From: Gemmatimonadota bacterium
GTDB taxonomy: Bacteria > Gemmatimonadota > Gemmatimonadetes > Gemmatimonadales > Gemmatimonadaceae
Direction: 5' to 3'
DNA length: 64,000 nucleotides
Assembly: GCA_031127075.1 (NCBI GenBank)
Contig: JARIFA010000001.1
Coordinates: 1-64,000 of the forward strand
Below are positions 1-13,057 of this stretch, one piece after another; the stretch's first letter is position 1; every line of letters starts with the position of its first letter. The position numbers and the translations under genes were made by a program. The notes under the pieces are model-generated. The model did not search any database, had not been told where the DNA came from, and was given only the letters and a program-made list of their open reading frames with translations.

Positions 1-25
1 GGGGCGCGGCCGCTGGCCGCGCCCC
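1..25. terminator. GC-rich hairpin downstream of the DHS-like gene
   Basis: Perfect inverted repeat GGGGCGCGGCC-GCT-GGCCGCGCCCC, 11 nt past the stop codon; no clear U-tract. Confidence 0.55.
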
Positions 26-35
26 CACGTCGTGC

Positions 36-1283
<1,248 letters not shown>

Positions 1284-1284
1284 C

Positions 1285-2109
1285 CTACGCTCCTCGCTCG
1301 GCGCGACGCCGAGCCATCGCCAGTTGTGCCGCATATGCCTTGGCGACCACACGCACCGCCTCGGCCGGATCGTCCGTCACCGTCATCAGCTCGAGGTCCC
1401 CGGGCGAGATCTTCCGCTCGCCGAGCACCCGGCTGTGGAGCCACCGCACCAGCCCCGCCCAGTAGTGCGTGCCGAAGAGCACCACCGGGAACTCCGCGAT
1501 CTTCCCCGTCTGGATGAGCGTCAGCGCCTCGAAGAGTTCGTCGAAGGTGCCGAACCCGCCCGGGAAGATGATGAACGCGCTCGAATACTTGATGAACATC
1601 GTCTTGCGCACCGCGAAGTAGCGGAACGCGACGTGCGTATCGACGTAGGGGTTCACCCCCTGCTCGAAGGGGAGTTCGATGTTGCAGCCGATCGACTGGC
1701 CGCCACCGAGCTTCGCTCCCTTGTTCGCCGCCTCCATGATCCCGGGGCCCGCACCGGTGATGATGGAGAACCCCTCGAGGGCGAGGAGGCGCGCGACCTC
1801 GACCGCCGCCGCGTACTGCGGGTCGTCGGGTTGCGTGCGCGCCGACCCGAAGAGGGAGACCCCCTTCTCGATGTGCGCGAGCTTGTCGAACCCCTCGACG
1901 AACTCCGACATGATGCGCATCACACGCCACGGATCGGTGCTGCGGAAGTCCGAGCGCGGGCCGCCGTGCTGGAGGAGCTTGGCATCCTCGGTCAGGGCCC
2001 AGGCGGTGTCGCCGATGGCGTCGTCCGTGGCGGCGCGCGGCCCCGGCGGGGGCGCGGCCGGCGGCGCGGTACGGCGCGGGCGGGCGGAGGGACGACGCTT
2101 GGGGCTCAT
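1285..2109 (-). CDS. LOG family protein (TIGR00730 Rossmann fold; cytokinin riboside phosphoribohydrolase-like)
   Basis: [14 protein letters not shown] and [22 protein letters not shown] motifs; stop adjacent to the DHS-like start (likely operon). Confidence 0.9.
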   Translation of the reverse strand: MSPKRRPSARPRRTAPPAAPPPGPRAATDDAIGDTAWALTEDAKLLQHGGPRSDFRSTDPWRVMRIMSEFVEGFDKLAHIEKGVSLFGSARTQPDDPQYAAAVEVARLLALEGFSIITGAGPGIMEAANKGAKLGGGQSIGCNIELPFEQGVNPYVDTHVAFRYFAVRKTMFIKYSSAFIIFPGGFGTFDELFEALTLIQTGKIAEFPVVLFGTHYWAGLVRWLHSRVLGERKISPGDLELMTVTDDPAEAVRVVAKAYAAQLAMARRRAERGA

Positions 2110-2162
2110 CGTCGGCGAAGTTTAGCTTGCGCCATGCGGTGGAGCGACCCAGGACCCCAGAC

Positions 2163-3572
2163 GTGACGCTCATCCTCCTCGTGGCGGACGGGGCGCGCCC
2201 CGACGCGTTCCCGGCGGCGATCGACGCGGGCCACCTCCCCGCCCTCGCGCGCCTCCGTGCCGCCGGGAGCGCCCACACCATCACGACGGTCTTCCCCTCC
2301 GTCACGGGGCCGGCGTACCTCCCCTTCCTCACCGGGTGGCATCCCGGGGACGCGGGCATCCCCGGCATCCGCTGGTGGGACCGCGGCGGACGCCACGTGC
2401 GCACCCCGGGTGGCGCGCGCAGCTACGTGGGGATCGACGCGCTTCTCGCCGACCGCGACCTCGACGCGCGGTGCCGCACCCTCTTCGAGGCGGAGCCCGA
2501 TGCGATCGCCGCCTTCGCCCCGTTCACCCGCGGCCTCCCGCGCCACCGACGGCTCGACGGCAGCCCCGCCGCCTGGCTCCGGCTCGCCTGGCACCACTTC
2601 CGCGGTGACCTCCCGGGGTGGCTCGCGCTCGAGCGCGCCGTGGCCGACCGCTTCGCCGATCGCGTCGCGCGTGAACGGCCCGCCGTCGCCTTCCTCGCGC
2701 TCCCCGGCATCGACAAGGTCTCGCACGCGCTGGGCGCCGACACCCCCGAGGTACTCGATGCGATGCGCGTCGTCGACGGCACGGTGGAGCGCCTCACCAA
2801 CGATGCCGCACGCGCCGGCCGCGGCGAGGCGCTCGCGATCTGGATCGTCAGCGACCACGGCCACGCACCGGTCATGCATCACGATGACCTCGCCGACGCG
2901 CTCCGCGACGCGGGATACGGCGTGCGCGCGCATCCGTGGGCCTGGCGTGGCGGCGACGACGTGAGCGTGATGGTCGGCGGGAACGGCATGGCGCATCTGT
3001 ATCTCGACCTCGCGCGCCGCACCCGCCCGTGGTGGAGCGCGCTCGCGGCGACCCGCGAGCCGCTCGTCACCTGGCTCCTCGCGCGCCCGTCGGTGGATCT
3101 CGTGCTGCTCCCGCACGAGCCGACGCGGTGTGCGGTGCGTTCGCGCGACGGGACCGCCCTCGTCTGGCGCGACGCCGCCGGCCGCCATCACTACCGCCGG
3201 GAGACCGGGGATCCGCTCCGCCTCGGCGCCGATACGCCCGCTTCCGGCCTTGAGGCGGACGAGGCGCACGACGCCACCATCGACGGGGCGTATCCCGACG
3301 CGCTCGTGCAGATCATCGCGCTCGCCGGGGCGCTGCGCGCCGGCGATGTGATCCTCTCGGCGACACCGTCATGGGATTTCCGGGAGCGCTACGAGCCGGT
3401 GCCGCACCGCTCGTCGCACGGGGCGCTCCATCGCGAGCATATGCGCGTCCCGTTCCTCACCTCACATCCGATCCGTGGGACGCCCCGCCGGACGGTCGAT
3501 GTCTTTCCGAGTGCGCTCGCGCGACTCGGCCGAAGCGTTCCCGACGCCGGACCGGGACGAAGCTTCCTTTAG
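2163..3572 (+). CDS. Alkaline phosphatase / nucleotide pyrophosphatase family protein (type I phosphodiesterase)
   Basis: LLVADGARPDAF, SVTGPAYLPFLTGWHPG and SDHGH motifs; GTG start inferred. Confidence 0.8.
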   Translation: MTLILLVADGARPDAFPAAIDAGHLPALARLRAAGSAHTITTVFPSVTGPAYLPFLTGWHPGDAGIPGIRWWDRGGRHVRTPGGARSYVGIDALLADRDLDARCRTLFEAEPDAIAAFAPFTRGLPRHRRLDGSPAAWLRLAWHHFRGDLPGWLALERAVADRFADRVARERPAVAFLALPGIDKVSHALGADTPEVLDAMRVVDGTVERLTNDAARAGRGEALAIWIVSDHGHAPVMHHDDLADALRDAGYGVRAHPWAWRGGDDVSVMVGGNGMAHLYLDLARRTRPWWSALAATREPLVTWLLARPSVDLVLLPHEPTRCAVRSRDGTALVWRDAAGRHHYRRETGDPLRLGADTPASGLEADEAHDATIDGAYPDALVQIIALAGALRAGDVILSATPSWDFRERYEPVPHRSSHGALHREHMRVPFLTSHPIRGTPRRTVDVFPSALARLGRSVPDAGPGRSFL

Positions 3573-4888
3573 GTCGGCGCGATCCGCTCCAGTAGCACGC
3601 GCAACCGCTCGGCGAGCGCACGCTGCGCCGCCTGCAGCTCGCCGAGGCGGCCCGCGGCGCGGCGCTGCATCACCCACCGCCGGATCGCGGCGAGCGTCGT
3701 GCGCCGCTCATCCGTCACGCGGATGGAGAGGATGCCGAGCAGCGGCTGCGCGAGCACTGCACTGAGCCCCCACCACGGGCCGACGAGCCATGCCACCATG
3801 CTCGCGACGAGCGGGATCCAGGCGAGGTAGGCCACGAAGCTGACGAGGATGCGGTGCGTCGCGAAGGCATCCATCCCGTCCCGATGGCTCATATGGTCGG
3901 CGATGCCGCGCGCGATTCGCGTGGGCACCGCGAAGACGATGGCCGCCAGTAGGGACACCGGCAGCGCGAGGAGCCACGGCATACGGCGCGCACTCCACGC
4001 GAGCGCGGCGCCGATCGGCGCCGCGGGATGCAGCGTCAGCGGCGTCAGCCCGTACGACGCCAACGTCGCGATGTGCCCTTCGAGCGCGTGGGCGAGCGCC
4101 GACCACTCGTCGCCCCCGGCACGCCGCGCGGCGTCGAGTACATCGGCGGCGCGCTGCAGTCGCGCCCGTTCGGCCGCCACTCCGGGCGCCGCGCCAAACT
4201 CCGCGCGCCACACCTGCTCGGCGGCGTGGACGATCGGGTCGTCCTCCCCCTGCGGGAGGTTGAGCGTCACGGTGCGAAGCGCCGCCTCCATCCGCGCGGT
4301 GAGTTCGCGGACCGCCGCGCCATCCTGGAGGCCGCGCGCGGCGAGGTCGTCCCACACCACCGGCGCGCCGATGAGCAGGTAGGCCTCGCTCCGCACCGTG
4401 ACGCGGTCTGGGATGATGAGGCCCACGGGGATGATCGGGAACGGGTGCGCGAGCTTTGCGGCGCCGCCGAGCGCGATGCGTGCCGCGCCGGTCTTGAGCG
4501 GCACGAGCTGTCGACCGAGGTGGCTCGTTCCTTCGGGATAGATCCCGACGATGTCCCCAGCGGCGAGCGCGGCGTGCGCATCGCGGAACGAATCGGCGTT
4601 CTCCCCCATCTTCTCCGGCACGTCCTGGATCCGATACACCGGGACCGCACCCACCCCCTTCACGAGCCAGGCGAGGCTCGGCATCAGGAAGAGCGGATAT
4701 TTCGCGAGGAAGCGGACCGGACGTCCCGCGGCGATCACCATCGCGGCCGCGTCGACGAGCGAATGGTTGTGGTTCCCGATCAGCAGGACCGGCCCCGAAG
4801 TCGGGATGGCCGGCCCCTCCACCGTGACCCGGTAGTACGAGCGCACCGCTGAGTGGGCGATGAGAGGGAAGGCCCGCTGGAGCCACAT
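3569..4888 (-). CDS. 1-acyl-sn-glycerol-3-phosphate acyltransferase (PlsC-like)
   Basis: NHNHSLVDA (HX4D-like) and YPEGTSH motifs; C-terminal TM segments; tail-to-tail overlap with upstream gene. Confidence 0.85.
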   Translation of the reverse strand: MWLQRAFPLIAHSAVRSYYRVTVEGPAIPTSGPVLLIGNHNHSLVDAAAMVIAAGRPVRFLAKYPLFLMPSLAWLVKGVGAVPVYRIQDVPEKMGENADSFRDAHAALAAGDIVGIYPEGTSHLGRQLVPLKTGAARIALGGAAKLAHPFPIIPVGLIIPDRVTVRSEAYLLIGAPVVWDDLAARGLQDGAAVRELTARMEAALRTVTLNLPQGEDDPIVHAAEQVWRAEFGAAPGVAAERARLQRAADVLDAARRAGGDEWSALAHALEGHIATLASYGLTPLTLHPAAPIGAALAWSARRMPWLLALPVSLLAAIVFAVPTRIARGIADHMSHRDGMDAFATHRILVSFVAYLAWIPLVASMVAWLVGPWWGLSAVLAQPLLGILSIRVTDERRTTLAAIRRWVMQRRAAGRLGELQAAQRALAERLRVLLERIAPT

Positions 4889-4945
4889 GTGCGGAAGATA
4901 GGCGCGCGCCGCCCGTCCGGAACGGCGGCGGCTAGATTCCCGCGT

Positions 4946-5188
4946 ATGCTCGGCCTCGTCCTTCAGCTCGCTTGGCGCGCCGTCCTGAATCCACGGACGG
5001 CGCGCGCGCTTCTGATCGTGGGATGGCGCTTCCGGCGGAATCGGTGGTGGGCGCGCCCGCCCTTCCTGCCGCTGCCGGCGTGGGACTATGTGCGCTGGCG
5101 GATGTACACGGCCTATGGCGACGCCGATGCGGTGCCACCGGTCGAGGACGTGATCCGCTACGCCCGCTGGGCGGTCCGCATCGGATGA
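4946..5188 (+). CDS. Small hypothetical protein (80 aa)
   Basis: ATG start; ATGA overlap with the downstream queG supports coding. Confidence 0.6.
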   Translation: MLGLVLQLAWRAVLNPRTARALLIVGWRFRRNRWWARPPFLPLPAWDYVRWRMYTAYGDADAVPPVEDVIRYARWAVRIG

Positions 5189-6156
5189 GCGACTCGTTCG
5201 AGGTCCGGCTCAGAGCCCAGGCCCTCGGACTCGGCTTCGACCTCGCGGGCCTCACGACCCTCGGCCCCGCGGAAACGGCCGGGGCCTTCGACGACTGGCT
5301 CGCCCAGGGATTCCACGGTGGGATGGAGTACCTCCGCCGGGGCGCCGAGCTCCGCGCCGACATGACACGCCCCGAACCCGGGATGGTGTCCGCGGTGGTC
5401 GTCGCGCTCGACTACGGCGGTAAGTCCCCGGCGGGTCCAATCGCGCGCTACGCTCGAGGCGAGGACTACCATCGCGTGATGTGGGATCGGCTCGAGGCGC
5501 TCCTCGCGTGGGTGCGCGCGGAGCGAGGGGAGGCGGTCCGCGGCCGCGCCTACGTGGACACGGGGCCAATCCTTGAGCGCGACCTCGCGCGACGGGCCGG
5601 GCTGGGCTGGTTCGGCAAGAACACGATGCTCATCAACCCCGACCGCGGATCGTTCTTCTTCATCGGCGCGCTCTTCCTCGACCTCGCGCTGAGCCCCGAC
5701 GTCCCGTTCGCGACCTCGCACTGCGGCACCTGCACGCGCTGTCTCGACGCCTGCCCCACGCAGGCCTTCGTCGCGCCAGGGGTGATGGACGCGCGGCGCT
5801 GCATCTCATATCTCACGATCGAGCACCGGGGGCCGATACCAGACGAGTTCCACGCGGCGATCGGGGATCACCTCTACGGCTGCGATGTCTGCCAGGACGT
5901 CTGCCCGTGGAACGTGAAGTTCGCATCCGCGCCGCCGACCACAGGACCACTCGCCCCGCACCCCGCGCTGTCGGGCACGGACCCCGTCGCCCTCGCGAGG
6001 GAGTTCCATTCCCTCGACCCCGTACGCTATCGTGAGATGACGCGCGACTCCGCGATGGCGCGGGCCAAACTCGAGGGCCTGCAGCGCAACGCGGCGGTCG
6101 TGCTGGCGAACCGCAGTCTCCCCTCCGACGACAGCTCCCTCCAGACCCAACGCTGA
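5185..6156 (+). CDS. queG: Epoxyqueuosine reductase
   Basis: CGTCTRCLDACPTQAF and CDVCQDVCPWN 4Fe-4S motifs; CISYLTIEHRG. Confidence 0.93.
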   Translation: MSDSFEVRLRAQALGLGFDLAGLTTLGPAETAGAFDDWLAQGFHGGMEYLRRGAELRADMTRPEPGMVSAVVVALDYGGKSPAGPIARYARGEDYHRVMWDRLEALLAWVRAERGEAVRGRAYVDTGPILERDLARRAGLGWFGKNTMLINPDRGSFFFIGALFLDLALSPDVPFATSHCGTCTRCLDACPTQAFVAPGVMDARRCISYLTIEHRGPIPDEFHAAIGDHLYGCDVCQDVCPWNVKFASAPPTTGPLAPHPALSGTDPVALAREFHSLDPVRYREMTRDSAMARAKLEGLQRNAAVVLANRSLPSDDSSLQTQR

Positions 6157-6258
6157 CGTCGACGCGCCCGCGTCTCACCCGGCCGCTCGCCCTCCGCCTC
6201 ATCATCGTCAGCGCCTGCCCCGAGTCCCTCGCCCTGAGAGACCCGGGGAGCCGCGTCG

Positions 6259-7302
6259 TCACACGGCCGCTGAGACGCCGAGCGCCTTCCGCACCGCGGG
6301 CGCGACCTTCGTGCCGTAGAGCTCGATGCACCGCAGCATGTCGCGGTGCGGCATCGTCCCGACGCTGAACTGGATGAGCGCGCGCGTGTGGCCGAAGAGC
6401 TCGTGCTCCCAGAGGAGCTTGTCGATCACGCGCTCGGGATCCCCGACGAAGAGCGCTCCCTGCGCGGAGATCTCCGCCTCGAACTGCCGGCGCGTCGGCG
6501 GCGGCCATCCACGCTCGCGCCCGATCTTCCCCATCTGATGGAGATACGGCGGGAAGGCGAGCCGGTCGGCCTCGGCCATCGTATCGGCGATGAAACCGTG
6601 CGAGTTGATGCTCACCTGCAGCGCAGCAGGATCGTGCCCGACCTCGGCCCACGTCTTTCGGTAAAGGGTCACGTACGGGACGAAGCGCTCCGGCCCGCCA
6701 CCGATGATGGCGAGCGCCATCGGGAGGCCGAGCGTCGCGGCGCGCACCACCGACTGCGGCGTCCCACCGACGGCGACCCAGACGGGGATCGGCTGCTGCA
6801 CCGGGCGCGGGTACACCGGCTGATCGTGCAGCGCGGCGCGATGCCGCCCCGACCAGGTCACTCGCTCATCGGCGCGGAGCGCGAGGAGGAGCTCCAGCTT
6901 CTCCGCGAAGAGGGAGGCGTAGTCGTCGAGATCGTGGCCGAAGAGCGGGAACGACTCGATGAAGCTCCCGCGCCCCGCCATGATCTCGGCGCGCCCACCG
7001 CTCAGGAGGTCCACCGTCGCGAACTCTTGGAAGACGCGGACCGGATCGTCGGAGCTGAGCACACTCACCGCACTGGTGAGCCGGATCCGCCGCGTGCGCA
7101 TCGCCGCGGCGGCGAGGACGACCGCGGGCGCGGACGTCACATAGTCTACCCGGTGGTGCTCGCCGATCCCGAAGACATCGAGCCCGACCTCGTCGGCGAG
7201 CGCGATCTCTTCGAGGAGGTTCGCCAGCCGGTGCTCCGGGGTGATCATCGTCCCGTCGGCGAGTGGGGTCGCCTCGGCGAAGGAATAGATGCCGATCTCC
7301 AT
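6259..7302 (-). CDS. LLM class flavin-dependent oxidoreductase (luciferase-like)
   Basis: [33 protein letters not shown] and PVWVAVGG motifs. Confidence 0.9.
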   Translation of the reverse strand: MEIGIYSFAEATPLADGTMITPEHRLANLLEEIALADEVGLDVFGIGEHHRVDYVTSAPAVVLAAAAMRTRRIRLTSAVSVLSSDDPVRVFQEFATVDLLSGGRAEIMAGRGSFIESFPLFGHDLDDYASLFAEKLELLLALRADERVTWSGRHRAALHDQPVYPRPVQQPIPVWVAVGGTPQSVVRAATLGLPMALAIIGGGPERFVPYVTLYRKTWAEVGHDPAALQVSINSHGFIADTMAEADRLAFPPYLHQMGKIGRERGWPPPTRRQFEAEISAQGALFVGDPERVIDKLLWEHELFGHTRALIQFSVGTMPHRDMLRCIELYGTKVAPAVRKALGVSAAV

Positions 7303-7313
7303 GGTGGTATCTG

Positions 7314-9581
<2,268 letters not shown>

Positions 9582-9592
9582 CCGTGCAGGAT

Positions 9593-9612
9593 GGATACCC
9601 CCCTCCCCTATG
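9593..9612. promoter_or_regulatory. Candidate CsoR-like copper operator
   Basis: GGATACCCCCCTCCCCTATG just upstream of copA resembles the C/G-tract ATACCCC...TAT operator style, but is not a clean palindrome. Confidence 0.3.
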
Positions 9613-9723
9613 TCAAGCGCCCCGCCGCCCGGGTGGGCGTGCGGCGCCGAGGTGGCGCGTCGGCACGCGACGAACGGCGCCGCCGGGATGGGGCACCGCT
9701 CGGACGCCGTATACGTTTCGCGC

Positions 9724-10656
9724 GTGTCCGAGACCCCGCCCGCCGGCGCCGTCGCGCGCCTCGCCGCCTGGCGCCGCACCCGGCCCCGCACCCCGCCGCT
9801 CACGCGCCGCGCCGTGGTGGCGCGTGGGCTCTCCTTCGCCGTCTGGAGCACCCCCGAGATCCCCGGCGCGACCCCCCTCCTCGCCATCAACGGCGGGATG
9901 ATCTACGGGCACGATCTCCTCTGGCCCGCACTCGCGCCGCTCGCTGAGGGGCGTCAGGTGTTCCTGTACGACCAACGCGGGCGCGGCGAGACGCCGGCGC
10001 CCCCGGGCACCCGGGCGGCGCGGATCGAACACGACATCCTGGATATCGTCGCGCTGCGCGAGGCGCTCGGGCTCGACCGCTGGGACCTCGCGGGCCACTC
10101 GTGGGGCGGCGGGATGGCGCTCCTCGCTGCCGCGGAGGATCCTGCCGGCGTGCGGCGCGTCGTGACCTTCGACGCCGTGGGGGCGACGTCGGGATGGCTC
10201 GATGCACTGCATAGCCGCGCGCTCGCGCACCTTGCGGCGCGTGGGCTCACCGCGCGATACGACGCCCTCGCCGCGCTCGACCCGCTCGCGCTGCACGACC
10301 CCGAGCCGACCCGCCACGCCGTGTACAGCCGGTCGATGTATCCGGCGTGGTTCCATGACCCCGCGATGCTCGCGCAGGCGCCGCCGGAGGCGCACAGTCC
10401 GCACGGCGCCACTGTGGTGGCGCAGCTCCGGCGCGACGGGTTCGATTGGCGGGAGCGCTTCGCGGCGATCCGCGCACCGGTCCTGCTGATCCACGGCACC
10501 GAGGACGCGCTGCCGATCGCCGAAGCCGAGGCGAGCGCCGCGCTGATCCCGGGGGCGCGGGTCGTGGCGATCCCCGAGGCGGGGCATATGCCGTTCTTCG
10601 AGAACCCGGAACCGACGTTCGCGGCGGCGGTCGCCGCGCTCAAAGCTGAAGGTTGA
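9724..10656 (+). CDS. Alpha/beta fold hydrolase (proline iminopeptidase-like)
   Basis: [21 protein letters not shown] and C-terminal [10 protein letters not shown] motifs. Confidence 0.88.
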   Translation: MSETPPAGAVARLAAWRRTRPRTPPLTRRAVVARGLSFAVWSTPEIPGATPLLAINGGMIYGHDLLWPALAPLAEGRQVFLYDQRGRGETPAPPGTRAARIEHDILDIVALREALGLDRWDLAGHSWGGGMALLAAAEDPAGVRRVVTFDAVGATSGWLDALHSRALAHLAARGLTARYDALAALDPLALHDPEPTRHAVYSRSMYPAWFHDPAMLAQAPPEAHSPHGATVVAQLRRDGFDWRERFAAIRAPVLLIHGTEDALPIAEAEASAALIPGARVVAIPEAGHMPFFENPEPTFAAAVAALKAEG

Positions 10657-10719
10657 CGGTTGAACGCGACGGCCTGCCTCAAGCCTCGAACCTCAAGCCT
10701 CAAACCTCAAACCTTCGAC
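10645..10719. repeat. Degenerate heptad repeat (GGYTKRA), two arms in opposite orientation
   Basis: gctgaaggttgacggttgaac followed by gcctcaagcctcgaacctcaagcctcaaacctcaaacc (reverse complement GGTTTGA GGTTTGA GGCTTGA GGTTCGA GGCTTGA). Confidence 0.8.
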
Positions 10720-10764
10720 AGGGTTGCCCCCACCCGCCCCTCCCCGTCATTCTGGGGAATCCCG

Positions 10765-12015
10765 ATGCTGCTCCCTCTCGTCTCCCTGACCGCGGTCCTC
10801 ACCGTCGGCGGTGGCCTCCCCACGGCGGCCCCGCGCGAGGTCGGGATGTCGGCCGCGCGGCTCGAAACCGTCGACCGCGTCGTGCGGCGGGGCGTCCTCT
10901 CGGGCGCGTATCCCGGCGCCGCCGTCGTCGTGGGGCGACGGGACCACATCGTCTGGAAGAAATCATTCGGGCGTCTGCAGTGGACCACGAACGCGCGCCC
11001 GGTGCAGGTCGACGAGACGATCTACGACCTCGCCTCGCTCACCAAGGTCGTCGCGACGACGACCGCCGCGATGCTCCTCGTCGACGAGGGGCGGCTCGAC
11101 CTCGACGCCCCGGTGCAGCGCTACCTCCCGGAGTTCGTCGGACCGCGGAAGGATGCGGTCACCGTGCGTCACCTCCTCACGCATCAGTCGGGCCTCCCCG
11201 CCGGATTGGCGACGGTCCGTCGCGCCGCCGATGCCGCGGTGCTGCGCGCGCAGATCCTCGTCGCACCGATCCGCACTGCGCCGGGCACCATCACGCTCTA
11301 CTCCGACCTCGGTCCGATCGTGCTCGGATGGGTGATCGAAGGGATCGCGCGGGAGCCGCTCGACGCGTTCGTCACGCGCCGCATCTTCGGGCCGCTCGGG
11401 ATGGAGCACACGCGATTCCACCCCGACGGGACCTGGCGCGGCCGCATCGCCCCGACCGAGCTCCCCGTCCGCGGCATCGTGCACGACGAGACCGCGCGGA
11501 AGCTCGGTGGCGTCGCCGGCAACGCCGGGGTGTTCAGCACCGCGACCGACCTCGCCATCTTCGCGGAGATGCTGCTCAATGGCGGCACCTACGGCGGCAC
11601 GCGCCTCCTGAGCGCCGAGGTGGTACGACGCTTCACCACCGAGGCAGCCGAGGGCCGCGCCCTGGGCTGGGAAGTCGCCGCCGGTGAGCGTGGCGCGGGG
11701 GAGTTCCTCAGCCCGCGCGCCTTCGGCCACGTTGGCTTCACCGGCACCTCGCTCTGGATCGACCCTGACCGGGACCTCTTCGTGATCCTCCTGACGAATC
11801 GCGTGCACGCGCCTCGGGCGCGGCGCGCCGGCATCATCATCGCGGACGTCCGGCATGACATCGCCGACGCCGCCGCGCTCGCCGTCACCGACGAGCCGAC
11901 GCTCACCGAGGTGGCGTGGCCGCGCACCTTCCGTAGCGATATGCGCGTCGACTGGAGCCCCCGGAGCCGCCGGCTCGACAAGCGGCCCACCACGCGCGCC
12001 GGAGGGGCGGAATGA
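10765..12015 (+). CDS. Serine hydrolase, beta-lactamase / class C PBP family
   Basis: Signal peptide; DLASLTKV (SxxK), YSDLG (YxN-like) and related motifs. Confidence 0.88.
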   Translation: MLLPLVSLTAVLTVGGGLPTAAPREVGMSAARLETVDRVVRRGVLSGAYPGAAVVVGRRDHIVWKKSFGRLQWTTNARPVQVDETIYDLASLTKVVATTTAAMLLVDEGRLDLDAPVQRYLPEFVGPRKDAVTVRHLLTHQSGLPAGLATVRRAADAAVLRAQILVAPIRTAPGTITLYSDLGPIVLGWVIEGIAREPLDAFVTRRIFGPLGMEHTRFHPDGTWRGRIAPTELPVRGIVHDETARKLGGVAGNAGVFSTATDLAIFAEMLLNGGTYGGTRLLSAEVVRRFTTEAAEGRALGWEVAAGERGAGEFLSPRAFGHVGFTGTSLWIDPDRDLFVILLTNRVHAPRARRAGIIIADVRHDIADAAALAVTDEPTLTEVAWPRTFRSDMRVDWSPRSRRLDKRPTTRAGGAE

Positions 12016-12335
12016 CCGAGGCGGAGCTCCCGAGCGGGACGATCACCGAGGATCAGGTCCGACTCGCGCTCCGGCGCGTGAAGGATCCCGAGCTCAATCT
12101 GAACATCCTCGACCTCGGCCTCATCTACACGATCGCCGTGACCGGCCAGGACATCACGATCGAGATGAGCCTCACGTCGCCGGGGTGTCCCTCGGGGCCG
12201 GAGATCATGACCGAGGCGGAGCAGCAGCTGAAGGCGCTGCCGGGCGTCGGGACGGTCTCGATGAACCTCGTCTGGTCGCCCCCCTGGACCCCCGACCGGA
12301 TCGAACCACGGGTGCGCGCCTACCTGGGGTTCTGA
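12012..12335 (+). CDS. Metal-sulfur cluster assembly factor, DUF59/MIP18 family (SufT/PaaD-like)
   Basis: VKDPELNLNILDLGLIY and SPGCPSG motifs; ATGA overlap with upstream gene. Confidence 0.88.
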   Translation: MTEAELPSGTITEDQVRLALRRVKDPELNLNILDLGLIYTIAVTGQDITIEMSLTSPGCPSGPEIMTEAEQQLKALPGVGTVSMNLVWSPPWTPDRIEPRVRAYLGF

Positions 12336-12368
12336 GGCGCGACGCGCGCAGGCCGTCGCACCCTCGGC

Positions 12369-13055
12369 TCAGCCGAGGCGCGACTTCCAGACCAGCAGGC
12401 CGATGATCGCGATGTACTGCAGGAAGGTGCTGATCTCGCTCTTCCACGCCTCGGCCCAGCGGAACTCACCACCTGAGCCACCAGCGGGCGGCCGCGGGAT
12501 CCAGCGCGGCGTGCGCGCCTTGTAATCGAGGTACGGCTTCCCGAAGATGCTCTCCAGCACCCCCTCCTCGTAGCGCACGATGTAGTAGTACTCGAGCGCG
12601 AAGAGGGCGACCGCAATTGGCAGGAACCAGCGCACGCCCGAGAGCGCGATCACGCCCATCCAGATCAGGAAGTTGCCGACGTAGAGCGGGTTCCGGCTCC
12701 ACGCGAACGGCCCGTGCGCCACCAGGGTCTGCACGTTCCGCGAGCGGCGGCGGGTGACGGTGCCCGCCGTGGCGACACCCCAGAGGCGCCACGCCTCGCC
12801 CAGGCTCATCAGCATCACGCCGGCGAGGATGTGCTCGCGGGTGAGCGGGCCGCTGCTGAGCAATAACGGAATCAGCAGGAAGGGGACGGGGAGCCAGCCG
12901 CGGTTGCGGAAGAGCACCGCGCCGACGCGGGCGGCGGTCGTCTGTTCGGCGGCGCTGGGGCCGGCGGAAGGGGCGTTGGTCAGGGAATCGGTCCAGTCGG
13001 GGTCCGGCGAATGGTCGCCGGACGGCCCCCGTGGGGCAAGGCGTGTAGATTGCAC
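12369..13055 (-). CDS. Isoprenylcysteine carboxylmethyltransferase family membrane protein
   Basis: GPFAWSRNPLYVGNFLIWMG and YEEGVLESIFGKPYLDYKARTPRWIP motifs; multiple TM segments. Confidence 0.85.
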   Translation of the reverse strand: MQSTRLAPRGPSGDHSPDPDWTDSLTNAPSAGPSAAEQTTAARVGAVLFRNRGWLPVPFLLIPLLLSSGPLTREHILAGVMLMSLGEAWRLWGVATAGTVTRRRSRNVQTLVAHGPFAWSRNPLYVGNFLIWMGVIALSGVRWFLPIAVALFALEYYYIVRYEEGVLESIFGKPYLDYKARTPRWIPRPPAGGSGGEFRWAEAWKSEISTFLQYIAIIGLLVWKSRLG

Positions 13056-13057
13056 CC

